NCBI GenBank assembly: GCA_016873775.1
Contig: VGWC01000006.1
Location: 1 to 59,202, forward strand
Reading direction: 5' to 3'
DNA: 59,202 bases
DNA from: Ignavibacteria bacterium
Lineage (GTDB): Bacteria; Bacteroidota; Ignavibacteria; UBA10030; F1-140-MAGs086
Both the position numbers and the translations under genes were made by a program. The stretch's first letter is position 1, and each line of letters starts with the position of its first letter. Under the pieces are notes generated by a model that saw only the letters and a program-made list of their open reading frames with translations, had not been told where the DNA came from and did no database searches. Shown one piece after another: positions 48,101-55,459 of this stretch.

Positions 48101-48677
48101 TTTCAACTTCTAATCCGTGGTCTTGCAACTCTAAATAAAAATCTTGCCCGAATAAATCCGTATAATCTTTGCATACCGCTTTTGCTTTATCATAATTTTT
48201 CATCACGAGATAATCTGCAATCACACCGACGGGACAAGCAGAAAGACAAACAATTCCTTCGTAATATTGTTTCAGAATTTCAAAATCAATGCGCGGCTTG
48301 TAATAAAATCCTTCCGCGTGCGCGATGGAAGAAAGTTTGATGAGGTTTTTGTAGCCGAGTTCGTTTTTCGCAAGCAGTACGAGATGATTATACACACCGC
48401 GGCCTTTGTCTTTGTCCTTGCCTTCCACGCGAGCGGATTTATCGAAACGGGAAGTTCCGTGTGGCGCAATATAAAACTCGCTTCCGATAATCGGTTTTAT
48501 TCCTGCTTTCTTCGCTTCGAAATAAAACTCAACACAACCATCCATTACGCCGTGGTCTGTGAGCGCGACGGCGGGCATTTTGTTTTCCACTGCGGCGCCA
48601 ACAATTCCCTCAATCGTAGCCGCGCCGTCGAGCAAACTGTAATGCGAATGATTATGAAGATGAACAAATTCTGACAA
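45198..48677 (-). CDS. dnaE: DNA polymerase III alpha subunit
   Basis: DnaE (1159 residues) is the replicative polymerase. The N-terminal PHP domain starts VHLHNHSHYSLLDGA. The polymerase has GPGRGSAAGSIVSYSL and the catalytic PDIDIDFTDT. YRPGPMEMIDDFI and QEQVVKMASEIAGF are in the fingers region. Helix-hairpin-helix and OB-fold regions follow (TIRVCGIIVDIKKK near residue 1000). The start is TTG at 48677: an in-frame TAA lies 15 bp upstream and no ATG fits. A diverged copy of its first 72 codons lies at 54331-54546. Confidence 0.97.
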   Translation of the reverse strand: MSEFVHLHNHSHYSLLDGAATIEGIVGAAVENKMPAVALTDHGVMDGCVEFYFEAKKAGIKPIIGSEFYIAPHGTSRFDKSARVEGKDKDKGRGVYNHLVLLAKNELGYKNLIKLSSIAHAEGFYYKPRIDFEILKQYYEGIVCLSACPVGVIADYLVMKNYDKAKAVCKDYTDLFGQDFYLELQDHGLEVEKPILEFLPKFAKEFGLKLICSNDNHYIKQEHSLAHNVMLLIPEASQNGAPLNYKDLKYGTDQIYFKSAEEMQKLFKQFPQAITSTMEVADKCNVTFKEKENHFPNFLLPSDAGGKTLDEYLAKLAYDGVRKRYPNFDNDIESRLKHELTTIKKMGYAGYFLIVQDFIREARKMGVWVGPGRGSAAGSIVSYSLDITTIDPLKYDLLFERFLNPDRVSMPDIDIDFTDTKRELVIQYVKRKYGEKAVSQIITFNTLQSKAVLKDVGRVMGIPLSTIEPLTKQIPTIQGEVMPLSKAFKEIPELKEIRKNTDEKIQEWLDVSLVLEGMNRNASVHAAGVVIAPGPIDEYVPLCKAPNSEVNITQYPMGDLEKVGLLKMDFLGLKTLRVLEIAVKMIRQNHNVDIDVEKIPEGDEKVFELFAKGLTTGVFQFESAGMRDSLRKLKPNAFTDLVAMNALYRPGPMEMIDDFILRKHGKQTIEYLHPKLEPVLKETYGVIVYQEQVVKMASEIAGFTLAQADLLRRAMGKKDKELMAKQQKEFVKGAVENGVKEKTAKEIFDLIDKFASYGFNKSHSVAYAMIAYQTAYLKTYYPNEFIAASLSTELDDNKRIAEIIDDCRQLGIKILPPDVNESDVDFTVTNDGIRFGMSAIKGVGETAVENILRAKKELKKFSNIFEFVKNVDLRLVNKRTLEGLICAGAFDSLNKNRASLFASVERLIIFGQSVQEHYSRNQSGLFGGASKNDEHIKFPPLDDKLHWSQRETLAREKSVLGFYVSGHPLQQYEIEANNFSTAKFSDVSSAQNGTTIRVCGIIVDIKKKIDKKGGQMAFMTLEDFSGKGECIVFSKTYEKVSQFIREDYIVMVIGKADTNGETLKILVDEIIPIEQVMTKFAKGISISLDANETQEKSILDLKKILEQFSGTCSCYINVKGLNGNGVKRFRATKYSVTPSHELFSQVQQFFGKDTISIMK

Positions 48678-48743
48678 GGAAGTTCTTTGTTATGCGTTAT
48701 TAGTTGATTGATGAATTGAAAAGAAGCGGGACAAAAATACGAA
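48461..48743. repeat. Left arm of the approximately 283-bp direct repeat (intact dnaE 5' end and leader)
   Basis: This segment covers the first 72 codons of dnaE and 66 bp of its upstream region, down to CAAAAATACGAA. The same sequence recurs in the same orientation at 54331-54612, with one deleted base and a cluster of substitutions. Everything between the two copies is absent from ordinary dnaE surroundings. Confidence 0.9.
48732..48739 (-). promoter_or_regulatory. Predicted -7 box upstream of dnaE
   Basis: Read on the minus strand, TATTTTTG followed by TCCCGC fits the TAnnTTTG box and the CCCGC found after other boxes. No TTTG occurs 19 bases upstream. The identical box is in the copied repeat at 54601-54608, and a close variant (TATTTTTGTTCCG) lies at 49487-49494 upstream of the antitoxin. 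Confidence 0.4.
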
Positions 48744-48826
48744 AAAAGAGAAAGGAAAAATTTTCCGTACTTGCAAAAAAAAATCAAGTCGTCAATAGAT
48801 TTTTTAACTTATTGTTTACGCACTTT

Positions 48827-49210
48827 TTATCTTTTGTACGGCTGCAAAATTCGGATGCTGGGTATTGCTCTATAATGTTTTGTATTGAACGTGCATAGAG
48901 GTACGTTTTGAGAAACTGCAGTTTGCCCAATTAAAGCATCTATAATTCCAAGTCCAGAAGAGAGATAAAATTTAGAAAAGATTTGAAAGGCAATTTCGCA
49001 ATCGTCAAGGGTGGGCGAAACTATTACAAATTTTGAAATTTCTTGCTCGACGATAAGTTGCTCACGTCTATTAACACATCCTTGAATTTCTTCCATCGCG
49101 ACAAAACCACTGATGACAAGTTCTTCATCATCAAGAGAGTCGAGCCATTCAATTGCGGAGGGATGCTTTCGTAAAATATCTACAAGGATATCAGTATCAA
49201 GAGAAAGCAT
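48827..49210 (-). CDS. vapC: PIN-domain toxin, VapC-like
   Basis: This 127-residue protein is a PIN-fold ribonuclease. Acidic residues expected at the Mg site are visible: LDTDILVD near the N-terminus, Glu in AMEEIQG and Asp in GIIDALIG. The last motif is TFNTKHY, where Asn replaces Asp as in many VapC proteins. Targets in relatives are tRNA or rRNA. Its ATG shares a base with the stop of the upstream antitoxin gene (TAATG). It is the promoter-distal gene of the pair. Confidence 0.85.
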   Translation of the reverse strand: MLSLDTDILVDILRKHPSAIEWLDSLDDEELVISGFVAMEEIQGCVNRREQLIVEQEISKFVIVSPTLDDCEIAFQIFSKFYLSSGLGIIDALIGQTAVSQNVPLCTFNTKHYRAIPSIRILQPYKR

Positions 49211-49464
49211 TATGCCCGTACTCTTTTTTGAGATTGTTCCCGAAGTTCACGAGCAAATGCAACGCTATCGTGAATATCTTTTCTGTTCCGCCATAACCCC
49301 ACAAGCTTGGAGTGTAAAAGTTTCTTTGCCGTCAGCCGTTGTTTATTTTTTGGTTTCTCAAAAAGGAGAATCATCTCAACACGTTCGCCCTTCTTATAAG
49401 GCAAGTCGCTAAGAATAACTACTCCATCTTTTTCAAGAGTAGTTTGTAATCGTATTGCATTCAT
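49210..49464 (-). CDS. Antitoxin partner of the PIN-domain toxin
   Basis: This 84-residue protein precedes vapC with a one-base overlap, the normal order of type II toxin-antitoxin pairs. The N-terminal half (QTTLEKDGVVILSDLPYKKGERVEMIL) resembles the short antitoxins that pair with PIN toxins and have an AbrB- or DUF2281-like beta-rich start. The C-terminal half is helical and basic and probably wraps the toxin. It likely represses its own promoter (inference). Confidence 0.7.
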   Translation of the reverse strand: MNAIRLQTTLEKDGVVILSDLPYKKGERVEMILLFEKPKNKQRLTAKKLLHSKLVGLWRNRKDIHDSVAFARELREQSQKRVRA

Positions 49465-49542
49465 AACAGTAGGATTTTTTTCGGAACAAAAATACGAAAA
49501 AAGAGTTTTGAAATTTTTATTGAAATAATGGTAAGTGTTCTG

Positions 49543-50487
49543 TTACTCCAGTTTCTCACTTAATCGTTCACTCACTTTAACGATGTCATCCTTTCTTGCA
49601 AGAAGTTCGAGCCAGTTACTCGGGATATGTTCCACTCCGTATAATATTCCTGCCAAACCACCAGCAACTGCACCCGTTGTATCAGTATCATCACCAAGAT
49701 TTACAGCGCATAAAACTGTTTCTGTGAATGAATTGCATTTTAACAAACACCATAGACTTGCTTCAAGTGTATGAAGAACATAACCGGTAGAGGATATTTC
49801 CTTTTCTTTGAACTTATTTATATCAACACTTAAAATTCTCTTGAACAAGAGTATTTCCTCTGAATGAATTTTATACGACTTAAGAAATTCAGGAACGTGA
49901 ATTTTCACTTGCTTGTAGGCAGAGACTTTATCTCTCGTTTTCAAAAGTTGAATCGCATATTCAACATAAATAAAACAAGCAATGACCGAACGAATATGTG
50001 CGTGCGTAATAGATGAAACTTCTCTCACAACCCGAAATCGTTCTTCAATGGGTTTATCAAATAAATAAAATGCAAGCGGAAGTGTTCTCATCAACGAACC
50101 ATTGCCATTTGAGTTAATATCATCTTGACCAGAATGATAAGGTCTAATTCCTTGATGTAATCTTTGAATTGCAATTTCTGTCGTTCCGCCTTTGTCAAAT
50201 ACTTCACCGTGCGGAGTCCAAAAATTTTCATACATCCATTTCTCAAAATTATGAGCAATATCCTGTAAATCATATCCCTTGCATAAACTTTCTGCAAGAC
50301 AAAACGTGAGAGAACTGTCATCCGACCAAGTTCCCGGCGTTTGGTTATGTGTTCCAAATCCTATCATTTCTGTGATAGGATTCTCGCTCAATGTTTTTCG
50401 AGTATTAAACTCTACTGGAACGCCTAATGCATCTCCAACCGCAATGCCCAATAACGCTGATTTTATTTTACTGTGTTCAATTTTCAT
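49543..50487 (-). CDS. ADP-ribosylglycohydrolase family protein
   Basis: This 314-residue protein has the DraG/ARH fold with two-magnesium site motifs: LLGIAVGDALGVPVEF, TWSDDSSLTFCLAES, NSNGNGSLMRTLPLAF and NLGDDTDTTGAVAGGLAG. The family removes ADP-ribose from proteins or nucleic acids. Within the island it could reverse ADP-ribosylation or protect the host from an ADP-ribosylating toxin. No ADP-ribosyltransferase is visible nearby. It starts 80 bp after the acidic protein gene on the same strand. Confidence 0.93.
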   Translation of the reverse strand: MKIEHSKIKSALLGIAVGDALGVPVEFNTRKTLSENPITEMIGFGTHNQTPGTWSDDSSLTFCLAESLCKGYDLQDIAHNFEKWMYENFWTPHGEVFDKGGTTEIAIQRLHQGIRPYHSGQDDINSNGNGSLMRTLPLAFYLFDKPIEERFRVVREVSSITHAHIRSVIACFIYVEYAIQLLKTRDKVSAYKQVKIHVPEFLKSYKIHSEEILLFKRILSVDINKFKEKEISSTGYVLHTLEASLWCLLKCNSFTETVLCAVNLGDDTDTTGAVAGGLAGILYGVEHIPSNWLELLARKDDIVKVSERLSEKLE

Positions 50488-50567
50488 ATGTGTATAATTG
50501 TGTTATGTGTTATATCTCCAAATGCTTTCCAACGAGCATTACATTCTATTTTATTTCTTGAATAACG

Positions 50568-51230
50568 TTATTCCAATAAAAAGACTTCTACATTAAGTTT
50601 CAATGTCTCCTTAAGTAATTGCATATAATCTTCTTCAAAATCTACATAAACATCTTCCTCCCCGCCGTTTTTATCAAAGATGTATTGGCACAATAATCCG
50701 GGTAAGATACTTTCGCTATCAATTTCCTCTTCTGCATCTTCACCAAAACAATCAACTACTTGTGGTTTTGTGCTTTCAAGATATTCAAGAAATTCTTCCG
50801 ATTCGTAAATCTTGTTCAACTCTCTGCAAATCTCATACGTTTCTACTGTCTTCTCAAGATGAATTGCATAATTATTTGCAATGAACATTACTTGATGTGC
50901 ATTATTCACAAGAAAGACAAGTACTGCTAATGATGAAGGAACTAATCTTGTTGGCTCCGAAGGTAAGTTATACGTCGCGAATGAAAACCACTTTGATGTG
51001 TTGCTTCCGTAATCCACTTCTTCCGATTTGTGAAAATATACCGTATCATTCGCAATATAACCGCTAATATCTGTTCCATTACTTGTGGAATAAATTTCTC
51101 TCGCAATTTTTTGAGGAGATGCATCGGGTGGTAATGTGATTTCTTCGTAAGGCGGAATAATAACATCATCGTTATAGTGTGATAACGTTATTAATTCAGA
51201 AGCATTTTTGTGTTGTGAAATGGGAAACAT
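50568..51230 (-). CDS. Acidic protein of unknown function
   Basis: This 220-residue protein has no signal peptide or membrane helix. A hydrophobic core strand (SLAVLVFLVNNAHQVMFIANNY) lies near the middle. A strongly acidic C-terminal third contains EDAEEEIDSES and DVYVDFEEDYMQ. I do not recognise the family. The gene lies 80 bp downstream of the AAA+ gene and 80 bp upstream of the ADP-ribosylglycohydrolase gene, so it is probably part of the same unit. Its acidity would fit a DNA-mimic or a partner of a basic protein, which is speculation. Confidence 0.75.
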   Translation of the reverse strand: MFPISQHKNASELITLSHYNDDVIIPPYEEITLPPDASPQKIAREIYSTSNGTDISGYIANDTVYFHKSEEVDYGSNTSKWFSFATYNLPSEPTRLVPSSLAVLVFLVNNAHQVMFIANNYAIHLEKTVETYEICRELNKIYESEEFLEYLESTKPQVVDCFGEDAEEEIDSESILPGLLCQYIFDKNGGEEDVYVDFEEDYMQLLKETLKLNVEVFLLE

Positions 51231-51310
51231 AGTTTTATGAAGTTTTTTTAGTGATTGATTAAATTTGTTCCGAATAAATACAATGATAAAAAATTGCCGA
51301 TCCTTTTAAA

Positions 51311-52585
51311 CTACGCCAACACAAATCCCGTTCTTCCGTTTGTCGGTTCTGGTTCTTTGTAAAAACCACGAAACGATTCACCTATCATTTGCAAAACATA
51401 TTCTTGTGTGAGTTTTTCACGTTCAAATGCTGCAACAATTTCTAAATGTTTCACCAAGTTTGCAATAAAAGCGCCGGTAACTTTCTTTCTTTTCATTTCG
51501 GAAAGAACTTCGTCATCAAATAAGGAAATGATTTCCTCACTTTTCGTTTTACTTTCCACAAGCGAAAGGTATAGGTTAGAATCAATAACGTTTACATCAA
51601 TAATCAAATCAAATCTTCCGGGACGACTTGCCGCTAAATCAACTAATCGTTTGTCATTTGTCGTCGCCAACAAAAAAAAATCGCGTTTTACAAATCCATC
51701 CATCTTCTGTAAAAAATTTGCAAGTTGTTTGGTGTATAATCCCTCCTCACGCGATCCCGTCATTAAATCAATATCGTCCACACATAACACAACGGGAGAA
51801 AATAAATCAATAAACTGAAACAGAGATTCAATGCGATGTTCATTTCCGTTGGTAAAAACAAATGTTGCTTTTCCTTTACACGCATTAGCAATAGCGCGAA
51901 TGATTTTTGTCTTTGCCGTTCCTGGTTTTCCTGCAAACAAATATCGCAGTGGTTTCTGAAGAACGTGATGCTGCGATAATGCTTGAATGAACAACGAAAT
52001 ATGGCTCAGAATATTTTCCGGAAGAAATATGTGGGAAAGATGTTCTTCTCCAAAATTTATTGGACGAACAAACACATCATCGCTATCCTCAGTCCATTGA
52101 TTCGTACACATTTCCACCTCCAAAAACGCATTTCGATACGGTGAATGTTGTACAGATTCACGAATAATGTACTGCAGTAATTCTTCGGAAAGCTTCGATT
52201 GCATCTCAAGTCCCAAACAAAAAATTTTGTTGATAATATCTCCGTGTTCCCGAATACGGCGAAGAGCGACGTCATATAAGGCGTTATGATAGCGCAGGGT
52301 AATATCAACATTTGCATTGGAAACGCGTTCATCGTTCTTCCCAAACTCATCGCTCACTGAAACGAGGTGGGGTTTTACAAAATGGTCATCGGTTATCCCT
52401 ATCATCCGGAGCACTTCGATTGTTTCCGACTCTTCCTTGCGTGAGTACATACGATATAAGTATGATTTTATAAACTCGTATAAATATAAATGCACATCTT
52501 TCTCGGAAGAAGTTGGCGTATGTTTTGTACTCTGTTGATTTTCAAAGAGATGACTTTTTCTCCCGATATCGAGATTACTTTCCAT
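51311..52585 (-). CDS. AAA+ ATPase of the classical AAA type
   Basis: This 424-residue protein has about 200 unrecognised N-terminal residues and then one AAA module: Walker A AGKPGTAKTKII, Walker B VVLCVDDIDLM, sensor-1 ATTND and the arginine-finger-like SRPGRFDLIIDV. The module resembles FtsH, proteasomal and Cdc48-type ATPases. No protease or nuclease motif is fused. The N-terminal part may recognise a substrate or DNA. It lies 40 bp downstream of the HAD gene and is a likely motor of the island's system. Confidence 0.88.
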   Translation of the reverse strand: MESNLDIGRKSHLFENQQSTKHTPTSSEKDVHLYLYEFIKSYLYRMYSRKEESETIEVLRMIGITDDHFVKPHLVSVSDEFGKNDERVSNANVDITLRYHNALYDVALRRIREHGDIINKIFCLGLEMQSKLSEELLQYIIRESVQHSPYRNAFLEVEMCTNQWTEDSDDVFVRPINFGEEHLSHIFLPENILSHISLFIQALSQHHVLQKPLRYLFAGKPGTAKTKIIRAIANACKGKATFVFTNGNEHRIESLFQFIDLFSPVVLCVDDIDLMTGSREEGLYTKQLANFLQKMDGFVKRDFFLLATTNDKRLVDLAASRPGRFDLIIDVNVIDSNLYLSLVESKTKSEEIISLFDDEVLSEMKRKKVTGAFIANLVKHLEIVAAFEREKLTQEYVLQMIGESFRGFYKEPEPTNGRTGFVLA

Positions 52586-52625
52586 AATTGTATTGTTGTT
52601 TAAAGTGTAAAAAAATAAGATGATT

Positions 52626-53168
52626 TTAGAAAACCTTTTTATACTTATGTTCGTATTTCCCAGAAAGAATGCTTAAACCAGTCATCACATCTCCAAGATT
52701 TCGCAACCCTTCAAAAGCGTTGAGATGAAGAAATTTTTTGGGAAATATTTTATCTATGCCATTCAGTTGATCATCAATAATGAGAAAATTTATGATGTCG
52801 TATGATGTTGTGCGAATCCATTGTTCAATTTCCTTTCCTCTATTGTAAGGGCTTGTGAACTGTTTAACATCCGTAAGATCACCATTCCCAAGCATCGGCG
52901 TTTTGTCAATGATTTCCCCGCGAACTCCATTCTTCTTGAGAAGGTTCTTGAGTTCTTCGAAATCCCAAAATACTCGTCGTGCAGAAGTGATAACTATTTT
53001 TGCATCCGTAATTTCCGTCAATTCATTTAAGTTTGCTACCGCATTTTTGTCAAAGGGAATATTCAATGCATTGGCATACACATATCCGTCTTTTCGATAC
53101 GGGCAAAGCACACCGTCTATATCGAGAAAAATAATCCTGGCTTTTTGGTAAATTTCTTTCTCTGCCAT
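52626..53168 (-). CDS. HAD-fold hydrolase, similar to HAD domains of RNA-repair (SAK) proteins
   Basis: From the ATG at 53168 the protein is 180 residues (ATG at 53219 would add 17 basic residues). It has the HAD motif I FLDIDGVLCPY with both aspartates, motif II KIVITSARR and motif III FLIIDDQLNGI. The arrangement (ITSARR, short cap, R-G-K-E-I-x-x-W, then DD) resembles the HAD module of Swiss-army-knife RNA repair proteins and other small nucleotide or RNA 3'-phosphatases. The substrate is unknown. The gene follows the WYL regulator on the same strand. Confidence 0.78.
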   Translation of the reverse strand: MAEKEIYQKARIIFLDIDGVLCPYRKDGYVYANALNIPFDKNAVANLNELTEITDAKIVITSARRVFWDFEELKNLLKKNGVRGEIIDKTPMLGNGDLTDVKQFTSPYNRGKEIEQWIRTTSYDIINFLIIDDQLNGIDKIFPKKFLHLNAFEGLRNLGDVMTGLSILSGKYEHKYKKVF

Positions 53169-53304
53169 TATTCTCTTTGTTCGTCTTTTTATTGTTCGAT
53201 GAGGTTTTGTCTGAAACATTTTTTTTCCAAATTTTATGAAATAAAAATACGATTCCCGTTTCCAGAAATCGTATCATTGAATGATAATTTTTTGTAAAAT
53301 GCTC

Positions 53305-54165
53305 TTAAATGTTTGCTTCCTTAATTCCTTTTGCGGCTTTCAAAACCATTGTTCTCAACTCATTCGGTTCTATTATTACGACATCACCTCCCCAACTCAT
53401 TATCCAACCAAGCATTTCCGATAACTCACTGACTTTGAAAGAAAGCAAGATTCTTCCATCCGGTTGAATCTCCAACATTTGATGTTCATTCCAAATTCTG
53501 TTTTTAATAACGTGTGCCACTTTTGAGGAGAAGAGAAGTTTTATGCCTATTGATTCGTCTCCACAATAAGTCTCCCAGGATTCATAATATATCTTCCTAA
53601 TATCCTTAGATGATGGTTTTGAGAAAATAGTTTTTTTTTCATAAATCTTCACAATATTATCAACATAGAATTGTTTTACACTGCCTTCACTATCCCCAAT
53701 CAATAACCATTCTTTCATCGTAGGAATAAGTTTAAATGGATTTACAGCTCGTCGAACAAGCACATCATCAAAGACTTTGTAATAATCAATTTCAATTTGT
53801 GTTTTTTTCTCTATCGCTTTCACAAGTTGAATGAAGATGTTAAGTGTCTTATCTTGTAATTTTAAGGTTGTCAATGAAATGTTTTTAGGAAATGTTACAA
53901 CACGATTCGATGAAAGCAGATACTGTGACAGTAGTTTATTATAATCATCACTCTCCAAAACGTTTAACAATCGAAGTTTCTTTTTTATACTATGGACCTT
54001 GTACCCCATTTTTCTAATCGCTTGCAAATCACGATTGATAGTAGGAAATTCTACGTTAAATAAATCCGATAAATCCGATTTATCATATTTGTTCGGTTCT
54101 TTCTCAATCAAGGAAAGAATTTCAATTTGCCGTTTCAGCATTTCAAGCGGAGAGGATTTTTTCAT
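53305..54165 (-). CDS. WYL-domain transcriptional regulator
   Basis: This 286-residue regulator has an N-terminal winged helix (about 10-70: LSLIEKEPNKYDKSDLSDLF, then PTINRDLQAIRKMGYKV). A central WYL-like Sm-fold domain follows (about 120-200: YKVFDDVLVRRAVNPFKLI, MKEWLLIGDSEG). The C-terminal extension has LGWIMSWGGDVVII. WYL proteins bind nucleotide or nucleic-acid ligands and often control phage-defence operons (for example BrxR, CapW). It is the first gene of the minus-strand island cluster, as expected of an autoregulated controller. Confidence 0.88.
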   Translation of the reverse strand: MKKSSPLEMLKRQIEILSLIEKEPNKYDKSDLSDLFNVEFPTINRDLQAIRKMGYKVHSIKKKLRLLNVLESDDYNKLLSQYLLSSNRVVTFPKNISLTTLKLQDKTLNIFIQLVKAIEKKTQIEIDYYKVFDDVLVRRAVNPFKLIPTMKEWLLIGDSEGSVKQFYVDNIVKIYEKKTIFSKPSSKDIRKIYYESWETYCGDESIGIKLLFSSKVAHVIKNRIWNEHQMLEIQPDGRILLSFKVSELSEMLGWIMSWGGDVVIIEPNELRTMVLKAAKGIKEANI

Positions 54166-54251
54166 AAACGTTTACCAAATTCTCAAACAAAGAAAGAAAA
54201 TTTTTCCATTCGTGAAGATTGGTGAAATTAGTGGCGAAAATTTTTACTCAA

Positions 54252-54344
54252 ATGAAAACCTCTCACGAAGAATATATATCCCTTGCAATACGAGAAGCAG
54301 AACGCACGTTTGATGAGAATGAAGTTCCCGTTGGCGCAATATAA
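54252..54344 (+). pseudogene. tadA: 5' fragment of tRNA adenosine deaminase gene
   Basis: The ATG at 54252 starts [19 protein letters not shown] and then NEVPVGAI, an excellent match to the N-terminus of TadA. The frame hits TAA after 30 codons, exactly where the sequence becomes the antisense of dnaE. The zinc-binding HAE and PCxxC motifs are absent, so the piece is dead. The join lies in a short homology (GAAGTTCC...TGGCGCAATAT) shared by tadA and dnaE. Confidence 0.85.
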
Positions 54345-54612
54345 AACTCGCTTCCGATAATCGGTTTTATTCCTGCTTTCTTCGCTTCGAAATAAAACTC
54401 AACACAACCATCCATTACGCCGTGTCAGTGAGAGCAACTGCAGGCATTTTGTTTTCCACTGCGGCGCCAACAATTCCCTCAATCGTAGCCGCGCCGTCGA
54501 GCAAACTGTAATGCGAATGATTATGAAGATGAACAAATTCTGACAAGGAAGTTCTTTGTTATGTGTTATTAGTTGATTGATGAGTTGAAAAGAAGCGGGA
54601 CAAAAATACGAA
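54331..54612 (-). pseudogene. Decayed copy of the dnaE 5' end (right arm of direct repeat)
   Basis: The copy includes the TTG start (complement of 54544-54546), 72 codons and the leader with its TATTTTTG box. Compared with 48461-48743 it has lost one G near 54424, which shifts the frame. It also has a cluster of substitutions over about 25 bases there, but only two differences in the leader. It cannot give a functional product. It marks the right end of the island. Confidence 0.9.
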
Positions 54613-54659
54613 TTTTTTGTGAAGGAAGATTTTTAATCGGAGCGCAATTCTTTTGCGTC

Positions 54660-55403
54660 TCATTGTTTTAATTGTATCGCATTTGCATTTTCAAAATATT
54701 TATCAATGAGCCAATGTACAGCATATAATACCGGAGTCATTGCGATTGCAACTAAAAATTTATAGATGTAATTCACGATACCAATCGCAATTACAACGTT
54801 GAAATCCCATCCTGCGCCAATGTAAAAAGCAATAAACAATACAACAAAACTATCAATGAATTGCGAAACAAGAGTTGAACCAGTTGCACGAAGCCAAATA
54901 TTTTTACTTCCAGTGAGTTTTCGAATATATTGAAACACCGATACATCAATTATTTGCGAAACTAAAAATGCTACAACAGAACCGATAATAATCCACATTC
55001 CTTGTCCAAGAATAGTATTAAATGCATTATCCATATCCAACATACCATTTGGGGTAAAACGTAACAGCCAAAAATCAGCTCCGTGCAATTTTATTGCTAT
55101 AAAAATGATCACGTAAGCATAAATAATCAAAGCAGCAGTAACAAAAGAAATGAGTCGCACACTTTTTTTTCCATAGTACTCATTGATAATGTCCGTCAAA
55201 ACAAATACAAATGGCCAAAGTAAAACTCCTGCTGTTAAATTAAACGAGAGTTGTTCTACGCCAAGTATATTAAATCTGTACGGCTCTATTCCAAGTGTTT
55301 GTTCAAGCGAAAAAATTTTTACTCCGATAAATTCGGCAAGTAATGCATTGGCAAGAAAAAAAGAACCAAGAATGTAAAAGAGAACTGTTGATTTAGTTTG
55401 CAT
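54660..55403 (-). CDS. yhhQ: Queuosine precursor transporter, YhhQ/VUT family (DUF165)
   Basis: This 247-residue membrane protein has about six helices. It matches the VUT family: FFLANALLAEFIGVKIFSL at the start, LLWPFVFVLTDIINEYYGKK, VAFLVSQIIDVSVFQYIRKLTG and TLVSQFIDSFVVLFIAFY. The family imports queuosine precursors such as preQ0 or preQ1. The ATG at 55403 is used; the longer frame would run through the tRNA-Val terminator and gene. tgt, the enzyme that uses the precursor, lies at the right edge of the window. Confidence 0.92.
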   Translation of the reverse strand: MQTKSTVLFYILGSFFLANALLAEFIGVKIFSLEQTLGIEPYRFNILGVEQLSFNLTAGVLLWPFVFVLTDIINEYYGKKSVRLISFVTAALIIYAYVIIFIAIKLHGADFWLLRFTPNGMLDMDNAFNTILGQGMWIIIGSVVAFLVSQIIDVSVFQYIRKLTGSKNIWLRATGSTLVSQFIDSFVVLFIAFYIGAGWDFNVVIAIGIVNYIYKFLVAIAMTPVLYAVHWLIDKYFENANAIQLKQ

Positions 55404-55426
55404 ATTTTTTCGATAGTTACAAAACG

Positions 55427-55455
55427 AAAAAAAGCAATCTCTCACAAGATTGCTT
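55427..55455 (-). terminator. Rho-independent terminator after tRNA-Val
   Basis: On the minus strand AAGCAATCT (55455-55447) pairs with AGATTGCTT (55440-55432) around a 6-base loop and is followed by a T-run opposite 55427-55432. It lies 5 bp beyond the tRNA-Val 3' end and separates the tRNA cluster from yhhQ. Confidence 0.8.
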
Positions 55456-55459
55456 TTTG

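Noticed and set aside
54252-54344. A short functional peptide gene
   Set aside because: The frame is the N-terminus of TadA and stops exactly at the recombination junction.
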